Source: Clostridium sp. AM30-24 (lineage in GTDB: Bacteria > Bacillota > Clostridia > Lachnospirales > Lachnospiraceae). From it: DNA of 64,000 nt. The notes under the pieces were generated by a model that made no database searches, was not told where the DNA came from, and saw only the letters and a list, made by a program, of their open reading frames with translations. Numbering within the stretch: position 1 is the first letter of the stretch; every line of letters begins with the position of its first letter. Shown in pieces: positions 1-6,401 of the stretch. Made by a program: the position numbers and the translations under genes. The stretch lies in assembly GCF_003480435.1 (NCBI RefSeq), contig NZ_QUJB01000003.1, forward strand, positions 1 through 64,000, written 5' to 3'.

Positions 1-273
1 CCGGTTATCGGACACTGCAGCCCGGAGGCGGCAGACGGCGGCCCGATCGCTCTCGTTGAGGAAGGCGATCTCATCGAGATCGATGTAATGGAGAGAAAGT
101 TAAACATCATCGGTATCAAGGGCGAAAGAAAGACTCCGGAGGAGATCGACGCGGTCCTTGCCGAGAGAAAGAAAAACTGGAAGCCGAGAGAGCTCCGCTA
201 CAAGAGCGGTGTGCTCCGCATGTTCAGCGAGCACGCGGCAAGCCCGATGAAAGGTGCTTATCTGGAATTCTAA
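1..273 (+). CDS. ilvD: IlvD/Edd-family dehydratase, C-terminal end (partial)
   Basis: The frame is open from base 1 to the TAA at 271-273, giving the last 90 residues of a protein that starts outside the window. It begins [20 protein letters not shown], the conserved C-terminal swivel-domain motif (GH-SPEA--GGPIAL) of dihydroxy-acid dehydratases and related sugar-acid dehydratases. IlvD converts 2,3-dihydroxy-acids to 2-keto acids in valine, leucine and isoleucine synthesis using an Fe-S cluster and Mg. The ending [10 protein letters not shown] differs from textbook IlvD tails, so a sugar-acid dehydratase paralogue is possible. The family call is firm and the substrate is inferred. Two hairpins, the second a good terminator, follow directly. 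Confidence 0.85.
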   Translation, partial: PVIGHCSPEAADGGPIALVEEGDLIEIDVMERKLNIIGIKGERKTPEEIDAVLAERKKNWKPRELRYKSGVLRMFSEHAASPMKGAYLEF

Positions 274-326
274 AAAATATAAAATAAGGCTGGCGGCAAA
301 GTCTGGCTGCCAGCCTGCAAAAGAAA

Positions 327-373
327 CGTCCCGGATCGTGAGATGACAGTTCTCTCTGATCCGGGGCGTTTTT
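327..373 (+). terminator. Intrinsic terminator after the IlvD-type gene
   Basis: An 11-bp stem (327-337 with 358-368, one G-T pair) is followed by TTTTTAT. A separate 7-bp hairpin lies just upstream at 288-315 (GGCTGGC/GCCAGCC). The rest of the 349-base gap before pcrA holds the pcrA promoter; I see nothing else in it. Confidence 0.85.
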
Positions 374-501
374 ATATCATTACCATTTCGCATTCCAAAT
401 CGGCAAAATCTACTGCTGCCACTGTACTGTTACGGAATTATCAGTTCAGAAAATTTCTATCCGCATACAGTAACAGCCGCATACTTTTCATATAATAAAG
501 A

Positions 502-531
502 TTGCACGAACGAGTGTTCCTGTGGTAGAAT
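502..531 (+). promoter_or_regulatory. Predicted sigma-A promoter of pcrA
   Basis: TTGCAC (502-507), an 18-base spacer and TAGAAT (526-531) preceded by TGG, which makes an extended -10. It would give a leader of about 85 bases before the pcrA start at 623. Confidence 0.55.
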
Positions 532-622
532 GGTAGTATCTGTTGCCGGAATACCGGTGGTTTCAGTATGTGGGAGATACGAGCAGAACTGTCGGTATCC
601 GGAAACGTGAAAGGGGAACAGA

Positions 623-2983
623 ATGAACAATTACGATACATTAAATCCGATGCAGCGGGAAGCTGTCTTCACCACGGAAGGTCCGCTCTTAGTGCTGGCG
701 GGTGCCGGATCCGGAAAGACACGGGCGCTGACGCACCGGGTTGCTTATTTAATAGAGGAAAAGGGTGTGAAGCCCTGGAATATCCTGGCGATCACCTTTA
801 CAAACAAGGCGGCGGGAGAGATGCGGGACCGTGTCAACAGCCTCGTGGAGTACGGCGCGGACAGTGTCTGGGTCAGCACTTTCCACTCCCTCTGCGTGCG
901 GATCTTAAGGAGATTTATTGAGAACATCGGCTACACGACGGATTTTTCCATCTATGATTCCGATGATACAAAAACCCTGATGAAACAGATCTTCAAGGAT
1001 CTTGAGGTGAATACGAAGGTATTAAAAGAACGGGGCGTCCTCGGCGTGATCTCCTCCGCAAAGAACGAGATGATCAGTCCGGAAGAATTTATGCTCAGCG
1101 CGAAGGCTGAGGGGGATTCGAGACTGAAACGGATCGCGGAGCTCTATATGGAGTATCAGAAACGTTTAAAAAAGAACAATGCCCTGGATTTCGATGATCT
1201 TCTTGTAAAGACCGTGGAGTTGTTCCAGTCAAAGCAGGAGGTTTTGGAGTATTATCAGGATCGTTTCCGCTATATTATGGTGGATGAGTATCAGGATACG
1301 AATACGGTGCAGTTTAAGCTTGTGAGTCTCTTAGCGGCAAAATACCGGAATATCTGCGTGGTGGGCGATGATGACCAGTCGATCTACAGGTTCCGCGGAG
1401 CGAATATCAGAAATATCTTAAGCTTCGAGGAGACGTTCCCGGGGGCGAAGGTGATCAAGCTGGAGCAGAATTACCGCTCCACAAAGATGATCCTGGATTC
1501 GGCGAATGAAGTGATCAGGAACAATACCGGAAGAAAGGATAAGACGCTCTGGACTGAGAACGAGGTGGGCGAGCGACCGGTGTTCCGGGAGTTCAGCTCT
1601 TCCTTTGAGGAAGCGGAGTGGATCGTGCGGGATATTGTAAAAAAGGGCGGTCCATGGAAGGATTACGCGATCCTCTACCGCACGAATGCCCAGTCCCGTA
1701 TATTCGAGGAGAAATGTGTTGCGTACAATCTCCCGTATCGTCTCGTGGGCGGCGTAAACTTCTACCAGAGAAAAGAGATCAAGGATGTTCTCTGCTATTT
1801 AAAGACGATCGCCAATGGGCGGGATGACCTGGCTGTGCAGAGGATCATCAATGTTCCGAAGCGCGGAATCGGAGCTATGAGTGTCGCCCGGGTGAACATG
1901 TTCGCGATGGAAAACGATATGAGTTTCTATGAGGCGCTGGAACGTGTGCAGGCTGTTCCGGGAATCGGAAAAGCGGCGTTAAAGATCGGAGTATTTACAG
2001 ACCAGATCAGCGAGTTCCGGAAGATGTTAAAGGAAGAGACTCCGATCAAGGATGTGATCGAGGCGATCCTTGATAAGACAGGATATCGTGATGAGCTGAA
2101 GGAAGAGGGCGAGGTGGAAGCCGAGTCCAGAATGGAAAATATTGAGGAACTCATCAACAAGGCAGTCTCCTACTGGGAGAGCGCCGAGGAACCGAGTCTT
2201 TCCGCGTTCCTGGAGGAAGTTGCCCTGGTTGCGGACATTGACAGTATGGACGAATCCGAGGATAGAATTATCCTTATGACACTGCATTCCGCGAAAGGTC
2301 TGGAGTTCCCGTATGTGTATCTTGCGGGAATGGAAGATGGACTTTTCCCGAGTATGATGTCTCTGATGGAGGGACCGGAGGCACTGGAGGAGGAGCGCCG
2401 TCTCTGCTATGTGGGAATCACGAGGGCGGAGAAGCGGCTGACGCTGACCGCCGCAAAGAGCCGTATGGTGAAGGGCGAGATGCAGTACGCGAGAACGAGC
2501 CGGTTTATTGACGAGATCCCGGATGTGTGCCTGGAACGTCCGGATCAGGATGACTTAAAGACCGGATGGAAGAAAATGGCGGACGCATACAGGAATCTTC
2601 CGGAGGAAGCAGGACTTCCGTGGGCGAAGGCTTCCGGCGCGGACGGAAAAGCGGCTGACGGTCACACCGGAAGATTCCAGAACCGTCCGGCGGGTGTGAG
2701 TCTTTTTGGACAGAAATCCGATGCCTATAAGAATCCATATGCCTCCGGGACTTCTGCGGCGCCGAAGAACACGCCGACCTTCGGAAAGGCGTTCACCGTA
2801 GAAAAACCGAAGTCTTTGGATTACTCCGAAGGTGACCGCGTCCATCACATGCGTTTTGGTGACGGAACCGTGAAATCCATCGCGGACGGCGGAAAAGATT
2901 TCGAGGTCACAGTCGATTTTGATAATGCGGCGATCGGGACAAGGAAGATGTTTGCTTCCTTTGCGAAGCTGAAGAAGCTGTAA
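623..2983 (+). CDS. pcrA: ATP-dependent DNA helicase PcrA/UvrD
   Basis: A 786-residue superfamily 1A 3'-5' DNA helicase acting in nucleotide excision repair, rolling-circle replication and removal of RecA from DNA. Helicase motifs are in order: Q motif (LNPMQREAV), Walker A AGAGSGKT near residue 27, TFTNKAAGEM (Ia), DEYQDTN (II), GDDDQSIYRFRGA (III), QNYRS (IV), TLHSAKGLEF (V) and VGITRAEK (VI). The C-terminal 60 residues (YSEGDRVHHMRFGDGTV) form the Tudor-like PcrA tail that contacts RNA polymerase. An AAAGGGGA ribosome site precedes ATG 623. It stands alone between its own promoter and a bidirectional terminator. Length is normal for the family. Confidence 0.97.
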   Translation: MNNYDTLNPMQREAVFTTEGPLLVLAGAGSGKTRALTHRVAYLIEEKGVKPWNILAITFTNKAAGEMRDRVNSLVEYGADSVWVSTFHSLCVRILRRFIENIGYTTDFSIYDSDDTKTLMKQIFKDLEVNTKVLKERGVLGVISSAKNEMISPEEFMLSAKAEGDSRLKRIAELYMEYQKRLKKNNALDFDDLLVKTVELFQSKQEVLEYYQDRFRYIMVDEYQDTNTVQFKLVSLLAAKYRNICVVGDDDQSIYRFRGANIRNILSFEETFPGAKVIKLEQNYRSTKMILDSANEVIRNNTGRKDKTLWTENEVGERPVFREFSSSFEEAEWIVRDIVKKGGPWKDYAILYRTNAQSRIFEEKCVAYNLPYRLVGGVNFYQRKEIKDVLCYLKTIANGRDDLAVQRIINVPKRGIGAMSVARVNMFAMENDMSFYEALERVQAVPGIGKAALKIGVFTDQISEFRKMLKEETPIKDVIEAILDKTGYRDELKEEGEVEAESRMENIEELINKAVSYWESAEEPSLSAFLEEVALVADIDSMDESEDRIILMTLHSAKGLEFPYVYLAGMEDGLFPSMMSLMEGPEALEEERRLCYVGITRAEKRLTLTAAKSRMVKGEMQYARTSRFIDEIPDVCLERPDQDDLKTGWKKMADAYRNLPEEAGLPWAKASGADGKAADGHTGRFQNRPAGVSLFGQKSDAYKNPYASGTSAAPKNTPTFGKAFTVEKPKSLDYSEGDRVHHMRFGDGTVKSIADGGKDFEVTVDFDNAAIGTRKMFASFAKLKKL

Positions 2984-3081
2984 ATAAATTAGCCGAAAGA
3001 AATTTAGTATTGATTTTTTTCAGGCAATCGCATATAATTAAAAACAGCTAAGGAAAGTGCTTATATGTCTATGAGTACGCG

Positions 3082-3117
3082 AAAACCCCCGGAGTGGCAC
3101 CTCCGGGGGTTTTCTTG
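3082..3117 (+). terminator. Bidirectional intrinsic terminator
   Basis: AAAACCCCCGGAG (3082-3094) pairs with CTCCGGGGGTTTT (3101-3113). Runs of A before and T after the stem let it stop pcrA transcription on the plus strand and the micro-ORF transcript on the minus strand. Confidence 0.9.
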
Positions 3118-3148
3118 CTCTTTGCGGTGAGCCGAACCGTTTAGGCTG

Positions 3149-3241
3149 TTACTGTCGGTTGTCCCTATCCAGCCATTTGCAAACATAGTAGCCAACTATG
3201 CTTGCCGCGACAGAGACAAGGAAAGTGTTTATGTAATCTAT
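3149..3241 (-). CDS. Toxin-like 30-residue membrane peptide with an ATA start
   Basis: Reading the minus strand, an ideal AAAGGAGG (3250-3257) lies 8 bases before a 30-codon frame. The peptide has one hydrophobic helix (TFLVSVAASIVGYYVC) ending in KWLDRDNRQ, the layout of small single-pass membrane peptides common in Firmicutes and of type I toxins. The codon at the expected start is ATA, not ATG, GTG or TTG, and no alternative in-frame start exists upstream. Either ATA is used inefficiently or the copy is dead by one base change. A hairpin (CTGCTG/CAGCAG, 3255-3280 region) precedes the ribosome site and its loop holds CACCTCC, which could pair with GGAGG. I recognise the pattern, not a named family. 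Confidence 0.5.
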   Translation of the reverse strand: MDYINTFLVSVAASIVGYYVCKWLDRDNRQ

Positions 3242-3282
3242 AAATACCGCCTCCTTTCTGCTGGAGGTGCGACAGCAGTTTT

Positions 3283-3291
3283 ATTTTATCA
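3283..3291 (-). promoter_or_regulatory. Extended -10 promoter for the micro-ORF
   Basis: On the minus strand TGATAAAAT forms an extended -10 element. Start would fall near 3276, giving a transcript of about 195 bases that ends at the 3082-3113 stem. No good -35 is visible. Confidence 0.4.
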
Positions 3292-3380
3292 TGTTTATTT
3301 GTAGAACTCCATATACTGCGGTATAAAAAAATGGTGTCTAAAACTATGAAAATTTAGGGATAGTAAAAACCATAAAATCA

Positions 3381-3389
3381 TGATATACT
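3381..3389 (+). promoter_or_regulatory. Extended -10 promoter for the acidic membrane protein
   Basis: TGATATACT is an extended -10 (TGN plus TATACT) about 70 bases before the ATG at 3460. The base 17 positions upstream (TAGTAA) is a poor -35. Confidence 0.45.
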
Positions 3390-3459
3390 ATTACAAAGTA
3401 TCTGTCCGTGCGGATCATTCTTGTCCGGGGCGGCTGTGAAACAGAAAGGATGTGTGAGG

Positions 3460-3786
3460 ATGAACAAATTCGATACAATGAGTAAAGACGCACTCAGCAA
3501 AATGGAAGAGCTTATAAACGCGTCCAAGCTGAATGAACTGCTTCATAAAAAAGAAGAAGAGGATAAGAAAAAGAATTGTATCCTCTGGGTGCTTGCTATC
3601 ATCGGCGCTGTTGCTGCTGTAGCCGGAATCGCATACGCAGTATATCGCTTCTTTACACCGGATTATCTGGAAGATTTTGAAGACGATTTCGACGATGATT
3701 TCGACGATGACTTTTTCGAGGAAGAGGAAGAAGCTCCGAAAAAAACGGAAAAAGCTGTCGAGAAGGATGACGAGAAAGAAGCTTAA
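3460..3786 (+). CDS. Small membrane protein with an acidic tail
   Basis: A 108-residue protein of unknown function. The start ATG 3460 is chosen over an upstream TTG frame because AAAGGA lies 9 bases before it. Residues 1-42 are charged and probably helical (KMEELINASKLNELL then KKEEEDKKK). One transmembrane helix follows (ILWVLAIIGAVAAVAGIAYAV). The tail is highly acidic, with the short repeat DDFDDDFDDDFFEEEEEA, ending in Lys/Glu-rich sequence. It has its own promoter and terminator. Similar small proteins are widespread in Lachnospiraceae as far as I recall, without assigned function. The inside/outside orientation cannot be decided with confidence. Confidence 0.8.
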   Translation: MNKFDTMSKDALSKMEELINASKLNELLHKKEEEDKKKNCILWVLAIIGAVAAVAGIAYAVYRFFTPDYLEDFEDDFDDDFDDDFFEEEEEAPKKTEKAVEKDDEKEA

Positions 3787-3816
3787 GCCGAAATGCTTAC
3801 AAACACAATGAGAACG

Positions 3817-3851
3817 AGGCTGTGGCAGGGATCGCTTGCACAGCCTTTTTC
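3817..3851 (+). terminator. Intrinsic terminator
   Basis: AGGCTGTG (3817-3824) pairs with CACAGCCT (3839-3846), followed by TTTTT. It separates the small membrane protein from rlmD. Confidence 0.85.
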
Positions 3852-3952
3852 TGTGCATAAAAACATATCAGGGAACGAGGCATCGTTTACGCGCTGTGCG
3901 ATCAGAAACGGAAAAATCCGATTCCCGGCAGAAAAAGGAGTACAAAAGTAAT

Positions 3953-5380
3953 ATGAAAAAAGGTGAGATCTACACCGGTACAGTGGAAAAGATGGATTTC
4001 CCAAATAAAGGAATCCTCCATATCGGAGAGGAAAAGGTAGTTGTAAAGAATGCGCTCCCAGAGCAGACCGTCGAGATCGCGATCTCCAAGCAGCGCAAAG
4101 GAAGATGCGAGGGAAGACTCCTTAAGGTCGTGACTCCCGCAGCGTACGAAAACACAGAGGGTGCATGTCCTCATCGTGCGGACTGTGGCGGATGTACGTA
4201 CCAGACGGTTCCTTATGAGGAACAGTTAAAGATCAAGGAGCAGCAGGTCCGGGCTCTTTTAGATCCGGTTCTTCCGGCAGGTTACAATTTTGAAGGGATC
4301 AAAGGTAGTCCGTTGACAAAGGCATACCGGAACAAAATGGAATTTTCCTTCGGAGATGAGTTTAAGGACGGTCCCATGACTCTGGGAATGCATAAACGCG
4401 GCAGCTTTTATGATATCGTGACCGTGGACCGGTGTGTGCTGGTTCATCCGGACTGCTGTAAGATTTTAAGAGCGACGTTGGATTATTTTACGGAGCACGG
4501 AGCAGTTTTCTATAAAAAAATGGCGCATGTTGGATATCTGAGACATCTTCTTGTCCGCCGCGGTGTGAAGACCGGGGAGATCCTTGTTGATCTTGTTACA
4601 TCGACTCAGACAGACGGTACATGGAAGAGTGAACAGAATGAGGAAGCGCTGCTTGAGGGCTGGAAAGAAAAACTTCTGGGACTGGATCTGGAAGGCTCTT
4701 TTGCCGGAATCCTCCACACAGAAAACGACAGCCTTGCGGATGTGGTACAGAATGACCGCACGGTGATCCTTTACGGACAGGACTTCTTTATGGAAGAGCT
4801 TCTGGGATTAAAATTTAAGATCACTCCATTCTCCTTTTTCCAGACTAACTCTCTCGGTGCAGAGGTGCTCTATGAAACAGCCCGCGAATATATCGGTGAG
4901 ACAGACGGAAGAAGGGTATTTGATCTCTACAGCGGAACCGGTACCATTGCCCAGATCCTGGCTCCGGCAGCAGAACATGTGACCGGCGTGGAGATCATTG
5001 AGGAGGCTGTTGAGGCGGCAAAGGTGAACGCGGCGCAGAATGGACTGACAAACTGCGACTTCATCGCGGGGGATGTTTTAAAAGTATTAGATACCTTAGA
5101 GGAACGCCCGGATCTTATCGTTTTAGACCCGCCGAGAGACGGAATCCATCCGAAGGCGCTTCCAAAGATCATCGACCATTATGGATGCGAAAAAATGATC
5201 TATATTTCCTGCAAACCAACGAGCCTTGCGAGAGATCTCGTTGTGCTGCAGGCAAAAGGTTATGAGGTCACAAGAGTATGCTGTGTCGACATGTTCCCGG
5301 GGACGACGCAGGTGGAGACGGTTGTCTTGCTTTCCAAGGGCGAGGTCGACTCGAAAAAGATTCGGGTTGAGTTCTCTTAG
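3953..5380 (+). CDS. rlmD: 23S rRNA (uracil-1939-C5)-methyltransferase RlmD/RumA, ended early by TAG
   Basis: A 475-residue SAM-dependent RNA m5U methyltransferase. N-terminal TRAM domain (MKKGEIYTGTVEKMDFPNKG), Fe-S cysteines CPHRADCGGC, SAM-binding VFDLYSGTGTIAQ, DPPRDGIHPKAL, and the catalytic loop YISCKPTSLARDL. ATG 3953 is chosen because homologues begin at the TRAM domain; an AAAGGAG lies 12 bases upstream, and the longer open frame before it crosses a terminator. The methyltransferase domain is complete through QVETVVLLSK. The frame then stops at TAG (5378-5380) within VEFS-stop-EDMD, where relatives as I know them read VEFSLEDMD and continue into a C-terminal tail (see next entry). 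Activity is probably retained. Confidence 0.9.
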   Translation: MKKGEIYTGTVEKMDFPNKGILHIGEEKVVVKNALPEQTVEIAISKQRKGRCEGRLLKVVTPAAYENTEGACPHRADCGGCTYQTVPYEEQLKIKEQQVRALLDPVLPAGYNFEGIKGSPLTKAYRNKMEFSFGDEFKDGPMTLGMHKRGSFYDIVTVDRCVLVHPDCCKILRATLDYFTEHGAVFYKKMAHVGYLRHLLVRRGVKTGEILVDLVTSTQTDGTWKSEQNEEALLEGWKEKLLGLDLEGSFAGILHTENDSLADVVQNDRTVILYGQDFFMEELLGLKFKITPFSFFQTNSLGAEVLYETAREYIGETDGRRVFDLYSGTGTIAQILAPAAEHVTGVEIIEEAVEAAKVNAAQNGLTNCDFIAGDVLKVLDTLEERPDLIVLDPPRDGIHPKALPKIIDHYGCEKMIYISCKPTSLARDLVVLQAKGYEVTRVCCVDMFPGTTQVETVVLLSKGEVDSKKIRVEFS

Positions 5381-5623
5381 GAAGATATGGATATGTCCGA
5401 ATTTCAGGATGGGGCAACTTACACCCAGATCAAGGACTATGTACTGGAGCATAGCGGGTTAAAGGTATCCAACCTGTATATCTCACAAATTAAGCGAAAA
5501 TGTGGGATTGGGGTTGGTAAGAACTATAATCTGCCGAAGTCCGAGGATTCCAGACAGCCCCAGTGTCCGCCGGAAAAAGAGAAAGCAATCCGAGAAGCAT
5601 TCAAATATTTTGGGATGATCTAA
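5381..5623 (+). pseudogene. Detached RlmD C-terminal tail, in frame after an amber codon
   Basis: This stretch is in the same frame as rlmD and is separated only by the TAG at 5378-5380. It encodes about 80 residues with the family tail motif: GATYTQIKDYVLEHSGLKVS, YISQIKRKCGI, KNYNLPKSED, PQCPPEKEKAIREAFKYFGMI. A TTG-to-TAG change would explain the split. The TAG itself overlaps AGGAAG (5379-5384), which lies 8 bases before ATG 5393, so re-initiation could make a separate 76-residue peptide (5393-5623). The tail is well conserved with no frame damage, which argues that it is either translated or only recently cut off. A related broken tail lies at 11224-11470. Confidence 0.7.
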
Positions 5624-5647
5624 CATCCAGCAAAATGGAGGTTTCTT

Positions 5648-5896
5648 ATGGATAGATTGATTTCTTGTGAGTTCAACATGGATAATGCCTGTGTGGAACT
5701 GAAATTCTTAGATGGCAGCATGATTGCCATTGATACCATTGCTGTTGAGAATGAGGTTTCCGACAATATGTATCAGCGGTCAGAACTGGACTATCTGATC
5801 TACAATGATCCGATTGGATATGCTGATTTGATACTGAACGGTGATCCCGAAACCTATTTGAAAACTGTAACTGAATACAAACCGCTTGATAGCTAA
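5648..5896 (+). CDS. DUF6061-family small protein
   Basis: An 82-residue acidic soluble protein beginning MDRLISCEFNMDNACVELKF, with the conserved block IDTIAVENEVSDNMYQRSEL and LILNGDPETYLK. I recognise this as the DUF6061 type common on integrative elements of gut Firmicutes; function unknown. GGAGG lies 9 bases before the ATG. It follows the rlmD tail by 24 bases and has its own terminator. It is the first gene of the accessory island. Confidence 0.8.
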   Translation: MDRLISCEFNMDNACVELKFLDGSMIAIDTIAVENEVSDNMYQRSELDYLIYNDPIGYADLILNGDPETYLKTVTEYKPLDS

Positions 5897-5904
5897 CCAA
5901 CACT

Positions 5905-5939
5905 TTGCCCGTGGGAGAAATTCTACGGGCAATTTTTTT
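5905..5939 (+). terminator. Intrinsic terminator after the DUF6061 gene
   Basis: TTGCCCGT (5905-5912) pairs with ACGGGCAA (5925-5932), followed by seven T. Confidence 0.9.
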
Positions 5940-5960
5940 GTATCTTTTCTGTGAACTCTA

Positions 5961-5989
5961 TTGATTTTGGCTGTCTAATGTGGTAGACT
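5961..5989 (+). promoter_or_regulatory. Promoter of the BlaI/BlaR1-like operon
   Basis: TTGATT (5961-5966), a 17-base spacer and TAGACT (5984-5989). The -10 is part of the first operator, so repressor binding would block RNA polymerase directly. Confidence 0.65.
5973..5988. promoter_or_regulatory. BlaI-type operator 1
   Basis: A 16-base inverted repeat, GTCTA-6-TAGAC, covering the -10. Its layout matches the dyad sites of BlaI/MecI repressors, although the sequence is not the staphylococcal box. Confidence 0.7.
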
Positions 5990-5998
5990 ATATGTGAA

Positions 5999-6014
5999 GT
6001 CTAATGGTGTAGAC
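5999..6014. promoter_or_regulatory. BlaI-type operator 2
   Basis: A second 16-base repeat with the same arms (GTCTA-6-TAGAC), centred 26 bases from the first, just before the AAGGAGG of the repressor gene. Two identical half-site pairs suggest two repressor dimers bind, as at bla and mec operators. Confidence 0.7.
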
Positions 6015-6029
6015 AAGGAGGGCGTGAAT

Positions 6030-6401
6030 ATGGATTTTCCGAAGATTCACGAAAGTGAATATCGTTTTTGTTTGATTATGTGGGAGAATGAGCCGGTTAC
6101 TGCTGTCGAGCTTGTAAAGCTGTGCCAGGATCAACTCGGATGGAAAAGGACTACGACTTATACCGTTATCAAGCGTCTTGGAGAGCGTGGTGTGCTGAAG
6201 AACGACAATGGCACTGTTACTTCTCTCGTTTCCAAAGATGAAGCCCAGGCGTGTGAGATCGATGAACTAGTTGAGAAGAAATTCGAGGGATCTCTGCCTG
6301 CCTTTATCGCTGCTTTTACAAAGCATCAGGCTATGTCCGAAGATGAGCTTGATGAGGTACAGCGCATGATCGACCGCATCAGGAAAGGAGGTTCACAATG
6401 A
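6030..6401 (+). CDS. BlaI/MecI-family transcriptional repressor
   Basis: A 123-residue winged-helix repressor. The N-terminal domain carries the family pattern: ESEYRFCLIMWENEPVTAVELV, then the recognition region WKRTTTYTVIKRLGERGVL. The rest is a dimerisation helix pair (LPAFIAAFTKHQAMSEDELDEV). In the family, cleavage of the repressor by the partner membrane protease releases the promoter. ATG 6030 has AAGGAGG 8 bases upstream; a longer frame from 5994 would run through operator 2 and is rejected. Its stop overlaps the start of the partner protease by 4 bases (ATGA). Autoregulation through the two upstream dyads is strongly suggested. Confidence 0.93.
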   Translation: MDFPKIHESEYRFCLIMWENEPVTAVELVKLCQDQLGWKRTTTYTVIKRLGERGVLKNDNGTVTSLVSKDEAQACEIDELVEKKFEGSLPAFIAAFTKHQAMSEDELDEVQRMIDRIRKGGSQ

